DNA from: BQJU01 sp964015035
Lineage (GTDB): Bacteria; Bacteroidota; Bacteroidia; Chitinophagales; Saprospiraceae
Reading direction: 5' to 3'
NCBI GenBank assembly: GCA_964015035.1
Contig: CAXHCA010000013.1
Coordinates: forward strand, 10,349 to 74,348
DNA: 64,000 nt
Made by a program: the position numbers and the translations under genes. Of the stretch, positions 36,142 through 43,670 are shown piece after piece. Below the pieces are notes generated by a model, which was not told the DNA's origin, did not search any database, and worked only from the letters and a program-made list of their open reading frames with translations. The number at the start of each line of letters is the position of its first letter. Position 1 is the stretch's first letter.

Positions 36142-36516
36142 TCATACGGTTTCAGCAACTTCTTTGGATTTTTTGACCAGAGGAGCCATCTCAATTTTTG
36201 CAGCGATGATGGATGCCTCTTTCTTGGTGATGACTTTGCCGTGCCCATTGACCACTTCAAACGGACGGTAGGAAAGTGAACCGGTGATGCAAATTCGGGT
36301 ACCGGATTTGAGGGCTTTCAGCTCCTCGATGACACGCGGCGAAAAGGCTATGATATTATGCCAGATGGTATCTTTTTCCTGCCATTGATCGTTTTCATCC
36401 TGATAACTATCGGTGGTGGCCAGGGACACGGAAGCGAAGCGATGTTCATCGGTAGTGATGATTTTGGCTTCCGACCCGAGATTGCCGGTAAGAGTAACGG
36501 TGTTGTTAAAAGCCAT
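36142..36516 (-). CDS. ssb: Plasmid single-stranded DNA-binding protein
   Basis: 124 aa. An OB-fold of the SSB family: NNTVTLTGNLGSEAKI, FASVSLATTDSY, IWHNIIAFSPRVIEEL and GTRICITGSLSYRPF. The C-terminal acidic tip (DDxPF-like) that recruits host repair proteins is missing; the protein ends KKSKEVAETV. AAGGAG stands at a good distance before ATG 36516. Plasmid SSBs coat the single strand that enters a recipient. Its leader is rich in hairpins and shares an element with ardC. Confidence 0.92.
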   Translation of the reverse strand: MAFNNTVTLTGNLGSEAKIITTDEHRFASVSLATTDSYQDENDQWQEKDTIWHNIIAFSPRVIEELKALKSGTRICITGSLSYRPFEVVNGHGKVITKKEASIIAAKIEMAPLVKKSKEVAETV

Positions 36517-36563
36517 GTGAGATTCTCCTTAATTGAGGTTGATAAAAATAACGGGTTCAAAAA

Positions 36564-36671
36564 GGCGGGAAGTGAAGCCCTTGTCATTAGCGGGGATTAG
36601 CGATTTTGGGGGATACGACCCAAAATGCAATCCTGTAAACCCGTGAAGACGGGCCGCGCCCTTGACTCGGG
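36564..36671 (-). promoter_or_regulatory. Hairpin-rich leader of ssb
   Basis: Upstream of ssb three stems follow each other: ATTTTGGG/CCCAAAAT (36603-36626), CCCGT/ACGGG (36640-36653) and GCCC/GGGC (about 36657-36671). Before them lies GCCCTTGTCATTAGCGGGG, close to the ardC leader copy at 18248. This matches what a single-stranded-DNA promoter or single-strand initiation site would look like, which is inference. Confidence 0.45.
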
Positions 36672-36729
36672 CAAGAAGACTGCCAGAACACAGCGTGCAT
36701 TTTAGCCCGATTAAAGGAGAAGAAAAGAC

Positions 36730-37713
36730 TTAGGAGACAAACTGGTTGAAATTGAGACGGTGATCGGCCTGGAGTGCGTCATTGAGATCAATATGAGGTG
36801 CGAATAAACCGCTTTGAGAAATGGCGGTAGCGGGAAAGGTCTGAAGCAATCTGGCGGTAGCCGCCTGCCCCGCCCGGTTATTATCGAGGAATGTATGAAT
36901 ACGCTGATACCCCTTTCGGGTAATGGCCTCAACGGTTTTATCATAGGAGGATAAGGAATGCATGATGATCGAATCGCCCGAAAGATTGGTACATTTTAGA
37001 AGAGCCAATAGCGAGAGAAAGTCGGTCATACCTTCGAAGAGGCTTACTTCGGTGGCCGGGCTGGTCAGTCCGGAGATCAGGGTAATATCGCGCCCATTCA
37101 GCGCAGATTTGAACACATAATGATCGGAAGCGGTACGAATTTCATAGCCGCCCTTTTCATTCTTCATGCCAAAAGCAAAATATTCTTTATCCTTTTCGGT
37201 GTTGCGATAGGTGATCTCCAGCAGATAGCGGTCGGCCAGGGCTTTTTCGATCCCCCTGCCCTTCAGATAGGAATAGATTAGCGGATTCGAGATCGGCTGA
37301 GCCGAAAGAAACTTCAGACCGCCCATCTCGGAAGTCTGGGACGGCTTTGCTGCTGCCTGCGGGTGAGAAGATAAGGATTGGGCTTGTTTTCGGTGAGAAA
37401 CGGCCGGTTGAGCGTTTTGATCTGTCCGGCGGCCTTGATAGAGCTCTTTTAAGAATTGCAGGGCTTTCCTGAGGTCGCGATGGTGGTGATAGCGCATGAT
37501 AAAGTCGATGACGGTGCCGCCTTCATCGCCGAAATCCTTCCAGACCCAGGCCCATTTATAGCCTTTGGAGATGTGAAAGGAGGCCTCCGTTTCCTTGCGA
37601 AAAGGTGAACGATACCAGAGCTCATCGCCTCCTTTCCGGATTTCCACCGGATGGTGGCCTAATCTGGCCAGCAGATCGGGAAAATTGAGATTTTTGGCTT
37701 GGAAGGAATTCAT
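36730..37713 (-). CDS. Mobile-element primase (CHC2-like N-terminus, Toprim C-terminus)
   Basis: 327 aa. The N-terminus (FPDLLARLGHHPVEIRKGG, then LWYRSPFRKETEASFHI, DFGDEGGTVIDFIMRYH) is the CHC2-like primase domain common in Bacteroidota mobile elements, here without the zinc-binding Cys, as often in that group. The C-terminal Toprim part has EVSLFEGMTDFLSLLAL (catalytic Glu) and HTFLDNNRAGQAA (the DxD-like acidic site). It makes primers for plasmid replication or the complementary strand after transfer. It reads opposite to parA, with the partition-like region between. Confidence 0.85.
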   Translation of the reverse strand: MNSFQAKNLNFPDLLARLGHHPVEIRKGGDELWYRSPFRKETEASFHISKGYKWAWVWKDFGDEGGTVIDFIMRYHHHRDLRKALQFLKELYQGRRTDQNAQPAVSHRKQAQSLSSHPQAAAKPSQTSEMGGLKFLSAQPISNPLIYSYLKGRGIEKALADRYLLEITYRNTEKDKEYFAFGMKNEKGGYEIRTASDHYVFKSALNGRDITLISGLTSPATEVSLFEGMTDFLSLLALLKCTNLSGDSIIMHSLSSYDKTVEAITRKGYQRIHTFLDNNRAGQAATARLLQTFPATAISQSGLFAPHIDLNDALQADHRLNFNQFVS

Positions 37714-37770
37714 GAGCTGATACTACTCTGATGGGTGTCATTTGCCAAAATTATTTGTATCAGGGAGCCA

Positions 37771-38056
37771 GAATTCCAGCTTCATGGAATCTCAGAATTC
37801 TGGAATTCCGGAAGCATGTAAGGACAGAGGTACGGAAATCTTTAAGTCTGTATTTTTGAAATTCTGAAGAGTTGGGATTATAGAATTCTATACTGACATA
37901 TTTCTGACCCTATGGAAATACAGCCTCATATAATGGTAGAGATACAGCTTTCTATAATTCTCGAAGTCTGGGCTTCTGGAAGCAAAGACTTCTTGACATC
38001 CGGAATTCTGTAGGCAAAGAATTCCGGATGGGTAGAAATCCTGAATTACAGAATTC
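37771..38056. repeat. Cluster of seven GAATTC-centred palindromes (candidate partition site)
   Basis: GAATTC occurs at 37771, 37795, 37803, 37883, 38003, 38019 and 38051, several extended as GGAATTCCGG or CAGAATTCTGG, with further degenerate copies (GGAATCTCAG, GAAATTCTGAAG, ATAATTCTCG). Fewer than one such hexamer is expected in this length. Located between primase and parA, with the last site inside the parA start, this is what a parS centromere and/or parA operator would look like. Confidence 0.6.
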
Positions 38057-38756
38057 CAAAAGTAAGGGAAAAGCCTTTATCCTTTCCTGCATTTCTTACA
38101 AGGGAGGGGTGGGCAAGACCACGCTTGCCCAAAACATTGCCGTGGCGTTTGCGCATTCCGGCCGGAAAGTTTGTATTGTTGATTGCGATGATTCCTTGAA
38201 TTCGCAGGACTGGTCGAAAAACCGGGGGGAGAAGTCATCGGATTTGCCGAAAATTGCGGTTATCGGCGAAAAGGATGAAGATCAGTTTCCCCACACGATT
38301 GAGGCATTGAGTCAGGAATATGAGATCCTGATTATTGATAGCCCTCCCTCACAATCCTCCATCTCGCGGATGGTGATTTTGATGAGTACCATGATCGTGG
38401 TGCCGCTGCTGGCAAAGGGGAGTCAGGAAACCAACACGATTTCGCAATTTGTACATAAGATCAAAGGGTTGGAGCTGACCCAGAAGCGGAATATTCCGAT
38501 TTATTTTTTTCTCAATAGTTTCAACCCGCGCATTGTGCATATGCAGTCCTTTCGGGACAAAATGGCGGAGGCTTTTCCGCAGCATGTTTTGCAAAGCTTC
38601 TTCAGCGAGCGAAAAGCCTTTTACCGGGCCTCTTATTTTGGCATGGGAGTAACGGAATATGTTCAAAAGGACGGCAATGCCAGAAAGGCGGCCAGAGAGG
38701 TAATGGCGCTTGTCAATGAGCTGGCCGCAATTATCGGCGAGATGGGGAAAACGTAA
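38028..38756 (+). CDS. parA: ParA-type partition ATPase
   Basis: 242 aa. Deviant Walker A KGGVGKTT at about residues 25-32, VCIVDCDDSLNSQDW (switch region) and ILIIDSPPSQ (Walker B). It lacks the N-terminal HTH of type Ia ParA, so it is the short, type Ib kind. ParA moves plasmid copies apart using ATP and a small DNA-binding partner. The next gene starts inside its stop codon (TAATG). The upstream GAATTC cluster is a likely target. Confidence 0.9.
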   Translation: MGRNPELQNSKSKGKAFILSCISYKGGVGKTTLAQNIAVAFAHSGRKVCIVDCDDSLNSQDWSKNRGEKSSDLPKIAVIGEKDEDQFPHTIEALSQEYEILIIDSPPSQSSISRMVILMSTMIVVPLLAKGSQETNTISQFVHKIKGLELTQKRNIPIYFFLNSFNPRIVHMQSFRDKMAEAFPQHVLQSFFSERKAFYRASYFGMGVTEYVQKDGNARKAAREVMALVNELAAIIGEMGKT

Positions 38757-39061
38757 TGGCAAAGAAGCAGGATGATGACATTACTTTCGACAGGCTACAG
38801 AGCATTAATCTCGATGTGCCGGGACATTTGGAGGAAATAACAGCGGAAGAAGTGGCTCCGCCCCGGCCATCATCGGAAGAAAAAGAGCGGGATATGATAA
38901 AAACCAGCTTCAAAATAGAACGCGATCTGCATCTGGGCCTGAAGCAATATTGCCTGATGCATGGCGAGGAGATGGCAAAAGTGGTTTTCGACCGGATTGT
39001 GAAGCGTTTTTTGACCAAAGAGGGTTACTATCCGCCAAAAAAGATTGGTTCGGAACGCTAA
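38756..39061 (+). CDS. Small partition partner (ParB/ParG-like role)
   Basis: 101 aa, overlapping the parA stop by one base. An acidic, flexible N-terminus precedes a C-terminal part (DMIKTSFKIERDLHLGLKQY, CLMHGEEMAKVVFDRIVKR) that looks like a ribbon-helix-helix unit: one strand followed by two helices. Small RHH proteins with mobile N-termini are the usual partners of type Ib ParA. Assigned by position and pattern, not by a named family. Confidence 0.65.
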   Translation: MAKKQDDDITFDRLQSINLDVPGHLEEITAEEVAPPRPSSEEKERDMIKTSFKIERDLHLGLKQYCLMHGEEMAKVVFDRIVKRFLTKEGYYPPKKIGSER

Positions 39062-39129
39062 AAATAATTCCTGTCTCTTCTTTTCACAGTCAAACCGGCC
39101 GAAGGCCGAAAAAAGTAAAAAATCGTGAG

Positions 39130-39468
39130 TTATCCACAGGCTCTCCAGTGTTATAACTTACGTTAAAATAGAGTTAGAGTAGTGTTACGCTGGATTTATA
39201 AGGGTATAAGTCACTGTTATTATTGATTTTTTTTCTTTTCCTGATTCCTGAACTATCAAACGGGTATTCCCGAAATATCAGGTGGAAATTCCTGAAATGT
39301 CATACGGAAATTCCTGAAATATCAGGCGGCCTGAATAGGGTATTTGGGGAGAGTAGGGGAGTGCTTCGAAGAGGCAATACGGGAAAAGAATGCGGTTTCA
39401 TTCCCGAAATATCAATAATTATGCTTGATTCCCGGCCAATTCTGGCTAGGGTGATTCTTGAAATATCA
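39130..39468. repeat. Iteron-type replication origin (oriV)
   Basis: A perfect DnaA box TTATCCACA (39130-39138) is followed by an AT-rich stretch (39148-39240) and six direct repeats with consensus ATTCCTGAAATATCA at 39244, 39266, 39288, 39310, 39400 and 39454. The first four are exactly 22 bp apart, two helical turns. The initiator gene begins 15 bp after the last copy. This is the classical layout of an iteron plasmid origin, with repeats that bind Rep and probably autoregulate it. Confidence 0.9.
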
Positions 39469-39482
39469 AAGAGTCGCGTGTT

Positions 39483-40532
39483 TTGAAGATAGCAAAAGAA
39501 CAGCAGGATCTGCCCTTACTGCCGGACCGGCATCCGACGGGGGATTTCTTTATTGCCGATATTTTCGACAATTTGCCTTTTAAGGATGACATCGCCTCGA
39601 TGGAGCATCCGATTTTCAGCCTGTCCAAGAATAAGGATCTGAGGCAGCTAGAATATGCCAGGGATCATATCCGGATCACGGTAGCTCCGAGCATTTATGG
39701 TTTACCGACCATTTTTGATAAGGATGTGTTGCTCTATTGTGGATCGCTGTTGATGAATGAAGTGAATAAAGGCGTGATTCCTCCGCGAACCTTGCGAATC
39801 TCGACCCATGATTTACTGGTCGCTACCAACCGGACCATTAACGGACAAAGTTATGCTTTGCTGAAGAAAGCGTTGGATCGCCTGAAGGGGGTGAGTATTA
39901 AAACCAACATCAAGACGAATAAACGAGAGATTACCAGTAGTTTTGGTCTTATTGAGAGCTATACCATCGTGGAAAGCAGCCGGGTTAAAGATCGGATGAT
40001 ACGGTTGGAGATTACCTTGTCGGAATGGTTTTATCAGTCGATTATCGGAAAGGAAGTGCTTACCATTAATCGGGATTATTTTCGTTTGGGAAAACCGCTG
40101 GAGCGGCGGCTTTATGAAATTGCCCGCAAGCATTGCGGTAAAAGTGCCCTGTGGCAAATTAGTCTGAAGCATCTGAAGGAAAAAACAGGTTCCACCTCTT
40201 CGATGGTCAAATTTCGTTGGTTTATTCGGGAGATCAGCAAGACGGATTATTTACCGGATTATACGATTCATTTGGGTGAAGATAATATCGTCACCTTTAA
40301 GAATCGCCAAATGGAGAGGGTAGGGGACATTCCCGATTTGCAGGAGATTCCAGCCATCAGCAAACAGGCATTACGATTGGGAGCCAAATTGGTGGAAGAA
40401 GCGGGGACGGGATGGGATTATCTGGCTATCCGGGAACAATTTACCTGTCAGCTGTTGGAGGGGTTCCGGCCGGATAATGTCAATGGAGCGTTTATCGGCT
40501 TTGTAAAAAAGAAGGTGGCGCAGCAACCGTAA
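39483..40532 (+). CDS. repA: RPA-family plasmid replication initiator
   Basis: 349 aa from TTG 39483. A stop lies in frame at 39459 and no other start fits; residues 14-40 (TGDFFIADIFDNLPFKDDIA) match the conserved N-terminus of the family, so the TTG is favoured. Further blocks are ITVAPSIYGLPTIFDKDVL, RTLRISTHDLLVATNR, ALDRLKGVSIKTNI, YFRLGKPLERRLYEIARKH and the winged-helix end. This is the replication initiator protein A family, best known from alphaproteobacterial plasmids. It binds the iterons just upstream and, with host DnaA at the nearby box, opens the origin. Confidence 0.92.
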   Translation: MKIAKEQQDLPLLPDRHPTGDFFIADIFDNLPFKDDIASMEHPIFSLSKNKDLRQLEYARDHIRITVAPSIYGLPTIFDKDVLLYCGSLLMNEVNKGVIPPRTLRISTHDLLVATNRTINGQSYALLKKALDRLKGVSIKTNIKTNKREITSSFGLIESYTIVESSRVKDRMIRLEITLSEWFYQSIIGKEVLTINRDYFRLGKPLERRLYEIARKHCGKSALWQISLKHLKEKTGSTSSMVKFRWFIREISKTDYLPDYTIHLGEDNIVTFKNRQMERVGDIPDLQEIPAISKQALRLGAKLVEEAGTGWDYLAIREQFTCQLLEGFRPDNVNGAFIGFVKKKVAQQP

Positions 40533-40543
40533 AAGGAAGGGAA

Positions 40544-40798
40544 CTAGAGATCGAGTCCTTTTCCCCGATCTTTTGATTTACTTTTGGAAGTGGATTTTTT
40601 TAGGAGCCTTGGCCGGTAGGCTTCCTTCTCTTTTGATTTTTCGTTGCTGTATTCCTGCCTGCCTGCCGAGAAGCCCTGAGCATAGGGCGCTTGCTTATCG
40701 GCAAAGCCATCCTGAATGGTTTTCGCGAGCTCGGGGCGGTGCTTCTGCAATTGATAGCCATGATTAAAGCCTTTCTGGATGTAATCTTCTTCTGTCAT
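40544..40798 (-). CDS. Small basic hypothetical protein
   Basis: 84 aa. The first half is helical (DYIQKGFNHGYQLQKHRPEL, then FADKQAPYAQGFSAGRQEY) and the tail is almost only Lys, Ser and Arg. Its ATG overlaps the stop of the HTH gene by one base (TAATG), so the two are translated together. It may be a small DNA-binding accessory. Family not recognised. Confidence 0.6.
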   Translation of the reverse strand: MTEEDYIQKGFNHGYQLQKHRPELAKTIQDGFADKQAPYAQGFSAGRQEYSNEKSKEKEAYRPRLLKKSTSKSKSKDRGKGLDL

Positions 40799-41088
40799 TA
40801 GAAAGTATCTTTGGCTTGTTCTTCAATATAGGAGAGGATGGATTCCCGATCGTAGAGGATAACCTTGCGGCTGGGTTGAGAATAACGGATATGTCCGGCA
40901 TCCCGGTATTTCTGCAAGGTCGTGCGGGAGGATATATGCAGTAACTTCATGGCTTCTTCATCATTGATCCATTTCTCCGGCGGACTGGTTTGGGTGCCGC
41001 CCAGCCTTTCCACCACATCTTCGACCAGCCGGTAGAATGCTTCTGATTCCAGGCAAATCACATTGAGACGATTATGGAGCTCCGACAT
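40798..41088 (-). CDS. Excisionase-type HTH protein (MerR-like HTH_17)
   Basis: 96 aa. WINDEEAMKLLHISSRTTLQ, then KYRDAGHIRYSQPSRKVILY, is the winged HTH of the Bacteroidota excisionase/MerR-like family. A helical N-terminal tail (LNVICLESEAFYRLVEDVVE) is typical of the versions on Bacteroides-type conjugative elements. Such proteins act as directionality factors or regulators. It is the last plasmid gene before the tRNA operon and, with the basic protein after it, lies at the right edge of the mobile region. Confidence 0.82.
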   Translation of the reverse strand: MSELHNRLNVICLESEAFYRLVEDVVERLGGTQTSPPEKWINDEEAMKLLHISSRTTLQKYRDAGHIRYSQPSRKVILYDRESILSYIEEQAKDTF

Positions 41089-41224
41089 AGCGATGAATTA
41101 GCCACTAAAGTTACGATTAATTTGAATATTTTACCGGTCAGGATGCCGGTGAGCTGGGAGAAGCGAAGTCCAGATTCGCTCAGATAGGTTCAGATAGGAC
41201 CATTTCTTGTTTGAAAATGGTTTG

Positions 41225-41266
41225 AAAAACAAAAAAGGAGCTATGAAAATTAATTCATAACTCCTT
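41225..41266 (-). terminator. Terminator of the tRNA-Ser/tRNA-Pro operon
   Basis: AAGGAGCTATGAA (41235-41247) pairs with TTCATAACTCCTT (41254-41266), one mismatch, loop of 6. On the minus strand the stem is followed by CTTTTTTGTTTTT. It lies 12 bp after the tRNA-Pro 3' end and marks the chromosomal side of the mobile-region boundary. Confidence 0.85.
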
Positions 41267-41277
41267 GATAATCAGTG

Positions 41278-41352
41278 TCGGGGTACCAGGATTCGAACCT
41301 GGGGCCCCCTGCTCCCAAAGCAGGTGCGCTAACCGGACTGCGCTATACCCCG
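41278..41352 (-). tRNA. tRNA-Pro (anticodon TGG)
   Basis: The minus strand folds as a full tRNA: acceptor CGGGGTA/TACCCCG, D arm GCGC...GCGC, anticodon stem CCTGC/GCAGG around TTTGGGA (anticodon TGG), and T arm CCAGG-TTCGAAT-CCTGG. The discriminator is A; CCA is not encoded. It follows tRNA-Ser in the same transcript. Confidence 0.95.
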
Positions 41353-41411
41353 AGTGTTTTTTTCCGGTTATATAAGGAGAACTACTTTTGCCCTCCCGAT
41401 TTTGATCGGGA

Positions 41412-41440
41412 TGCGCTAACCGGACTGCGCTATACCCCGA
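41412..41440 (-). repeat. Duplicated 5' fragment of tRNA-Pro
   Basis: 29 bp identical to 41325-41353, the 5' end to D-arm of the tRNA-Pro gene, repeated 87 bp upstream between tRNA-Pro and tRNA-Ser. Just before it TCCCGAT-TTTG-ATCGGGA (41395-41412) forms a hairpin. It may be a footprint of past integration or excision at this tRNA, or a small local duplication. Confidence 0.8.
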
Positions 41441-41452
41441 AAATGTTTTTTG

Positions 41453-41544
41453 TGGCGGTGAAGGCGGGATTCGAACCCGCGGTACCCCGTTAAGAGTACG
41501 TCGGTTTAGCAAACCGGTGGTTTCAGCCACTCACCCACTTCACC
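41453..41544 (-). tRNA. tRNA-Ser (anticodon GCT), CCA encoded
   Basis: Acceptor GGTGAAG/CTTCACC, a long variable arm (ACGTACTCTTAACGGGGTACC), anticodon stem CCGGT/ACCGA around TTGCTAA (anticodon GCT), T arm GCGGG-TTCGAAT-CCCGC, discriminator G and an encoded CCA end at 41453-41455. All are expected of tRNA-Ser. Confidence 0.95.
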
Positions 41545-41850
41545 GGATTTGTGTTGAATCATCCTTTTTCTTGCGAAAAAGTTGTCGATGAAAGCAAGAA
41601 TCTTGTTCTTCACCGAATGCTTCACTTGCTCAATTTCTCAGGCACTTTTGCCTTTCGATGAATGCTGTTTTCCTGAGCGATTGCAAAGGTAAATATCCTG
41701 GTATAATTTCCAAAAAGAAAATGGAAAATTTTTAACCTTTTTTATCAGCGAAAATCTATTTGCCTGGATAACAAAAGATTAACCCAGGATTTTTTTTGAG
41801 CTCTGAGTTAATCAATGGGAATATTCGTTAAATAGTTCCCGTAGTTGTCG
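41545..41850. other. Gap between tRNA-Ser and dnaA
   Basis: No gene. It holds the tRNA operon promoter (41684-41714, minus strand) and the untranslated 3' side of dnaA. T-rich tracts near 41790 on the plus strand do not form a clear terminator for dnaA. Confidence 0.5.
41684..41714 (-). promoter_or_regulatory. Bacteroidota-type promoter of the tRNA operon
   Basis: On the minus strand, TTTG (41714-41711) is followed after exactly 19 bp by TACCTTTG (41691-41684), a full match to the Bacteroidota consensus TTTG-N19-TAnnTTTG. Transcription would begin near 41677 and run into tRNA-Ser and tRNA-Pro. Confidence 0.7.
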
Positions 41851-43269
41851 TTATTTTTCGTTCAGCGACATTTTGATCTTCTTCTCCAACTCAGAAACAG
41901 TATCCTTAAAGATGATGTCGGTTTCCATTAAATCCTGAACGGTCTTGCAGGAGTAAATGACCGTACTATGGTCACGGCCGCCAAAGGTCTCTCCGATGGC
42001 TTTGAGTGATTTATCCGTTAGGTTCTTGGCGAGATACATAGAGAGCTGTCTGGCGATCACTACCTGACGCTTTCTGGTCTTGCCTTGTAGCTTTTCCACG
42101 GCCACATCAAAATGTTCAGCTACCAGACTTTGAATAAACTCGACCGTAATCTCTTTGTTAAGTTGGCTCACAAAGTTTCTTATCACCTCTTTTGCCAGTT
42201 CCATGTCTATTTCTCGACGGTTCAACGACGACTGTGCAATCAAAGACACCAATACGCCTTCCAACTCCCGAATATTGTTTTTGATATTGTAACTGATGAA
42301 TTCGGTGACGTCCTGCGGGATTTCTACCCCTTGATGATTCATCTTGGCTTCCAGGATGGCCATACGGGTTTCTAAATCTGGCGCTTGCAGGTCGGCAGAA
42401 AGGCCCCACTTGAAGCGGGAAATCAACCGTTCTTCCATGCCATCCAGATCTTTGGGTGGACGATCGGAAGTGAGAATGATCTGACGGCCATTTTGATGCA
42501 ACTGGTTAAAGATGTGGAAAAAGATCTCTTGCGTTTTTTGCTTATTGGCCAAAAACTGGATGTCATCCACGATCAAAACATCGATCAACTGGTAGAAGTT
42601 GACAAAGTCGTTTACCGCATTATTCTTGATAGACTGAATAATCTGATTGGTGAATTTCTCCGAAGATACGTATAATACGTTTTTCTCAGGAATCTTCTTA
42701 ACTACATCATTACCAATAGCTTGTGCAAGGTGGGTTTTGCCAAGTCCCACATCACCAAAGATGACCAATGGGTTAAAAGAGGTCCCTCCCGGCTTTTTGG
42801 CAATAGCCAACCCTGCAGACCGTGCCAGTCGGTTGCAGTCTCCTTCAATATAGTTGTCAAAGAGATAATTAGGATTGAGCTGTGGGTCAATCCGTACCTT
42901 TTTGATACCGGGAATTACAAATGGGTTTTTGATGTTTTCGGTATCGATCATGCCTGGTACATAATGGTCTCCATTCTTAGCTTCCCCCGGGCGATTTGTT
43001 TCTTTACCGTTTTTGTTGGTTGTCAAAATCTGATACTCCAACTTAGCTTTTTCGCCTAGCTCTTTGCGAATAGATGTTTTCAATAGGGCAACGTAGTGCT
43101 CTTCCAACCATTCATAAAAGAACCGGTTGGGAACCTGGATGGTTAGCGCGTTCCTGTCCAAACGAACAGGCTTGATCGGCTCAAACCAGGTCTTGAAGCT
43201 CTGCAGATTCACATTTCTCCGAATCGTCTGCAGACAGTTACCCCACACTGTAGCATGATCTTTTAGCAT
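41851..43269 (-). CDS. dnaA: Chromosomal replication initiator DnaA
   Basis: 472 aa, normal length. Domain I (WGNCLQTIRRNVNLQSFKTW), a short linker, then the AAA+ domain with NPLVIFGDVGLGKTHLAQAI (Walker A), VLIVDDIQFLANK (Walker B), ILTSDRPPKDLDGMEERL (sensor 1) and IRELEGVL (sensor 2). Domain IV ends with FGGRDHSTVIYSCKTV, the DnaA-box-binding signature. It opens the chromosome origin, and could also act at the plasmid origin 2.7 kb away, which has a perfect DnaA box. The gene precedes the tRNA operon on the same strand. I see no cluster of DnaA boxes next to it. Confidence 0.97.
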   Translation of the reverse strand: MLKDHATVWGNCLQTIRRNVNLQSFKTWFEPIKPVRLDRNALTIQVPNRFFYEWLEEHYVALLKTSIRKELGEKAKLEYQILTTNKNGKETNRPGEAKNGDHYVPGMIDTENIKNPFVIPGIKKVRIDPQLNPNYLFDNYIEGDCNRLARSAGLAIAKKPGGTSFNPLVIFGDVGLGKTHLAQAIGNDVVKKIPEKNVLYVSSEKFTNQIIQSIKNNAVNDFVNFYQLIDVLIVDDIQFLANKQKTQEIFFHIFNQLHQNGRQIILTSDRPPKDLDGMEERLISRFKWGLSADLQAPDLETRMAILEAKMNHQGVEIPQDVTEFISYNIKNNIRELEGVLVSLIAQSSLNRREIDMELAKEVIRNFVSQLNKEITVEFIQSLVAEHFDVAVEKLQGKTRKRQVVIARQLSMYLAKNLTDKSLKAIGETFGGRDHSTVIYSCKTVQDLMETDIIFKDTVSELEKKIKMSLNEK

Positions 43270-43670
43270 TCTCCAGAATAAAATAGAGACCCTCGGCCTC
43301 GGTTAAACAAAATAAAGTAACCTGCTGTAATTAATGCAAGAGTATCAGTAAGCTAGAGCAAAATGCAGATGAAAAACGATTGTGGATGAGCAAGGGGATC
43401 AACCGTAATTCTTTTCTCTGGTTGCCTTCGTTATTTTTGAAGGGATACAAAGTTGGGAAAAAATCTTCAAAAGGGAAGCCTATCTAGGAAGGTTTTTTTA
43501 AATTTTTTTTTTGCTAATTTTTGCTGTCAATTTTAAGCTGACAAAGCCAAAAATATCACCAAAAACAAGAAGGCATTGGTTCTCAGGGAGTTTGTTATTT
43601 TGAGGTACTTTTTAGTGCCCAAAGTTGGCCTTGTCGGACATCTGCTTTCATCATTTTGATGAAAAGGCTC
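43270..43670. other. Intergenic region upstream of dnaA
   Basis: About 400 bp without a gene. TGTGGATGA near 43380 is one mismatch from a DnaA box but stands alone, so I do not call an origin. AT-rich runs (43490-43520) occur. It contains the dnaA promoter and the end of the metallophosphatase gene. Confidence 0.4.

Larger units (their letters stand above)
10100..41225. mobile_element. Integrated plasmid-like mosaic region (approximate limits)
   Basis: This interval holds plasmid functions: ArdC, RadC/JAB, a T4CP-like ATPase, a MobF relaxase, two toxin-antitoxin pairs, SSB, primase, ParA, an iteron origin and an RPA initiator. It also carries the RTX operon as likely cargo. The right limit lies between the HTH gene (41088) and the tRNA terminator (41225). 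The left limit is uncertain: composition shifts at about 9.7-10.2 kb, but the resolvase at 3-419 may also belong to it. No integrase or clear att repeats were found, so an assembly join between a plasmid and a chromosome cannot be excluded. Confidence 0.55.

Noticed and set aside
43379..43390. DnaA box near dnaA, hence a chromosome origin
   Set aside because: Single copy with one mismatch; no cluster or flanking AT-rich repeat, so oriC is not supported here.
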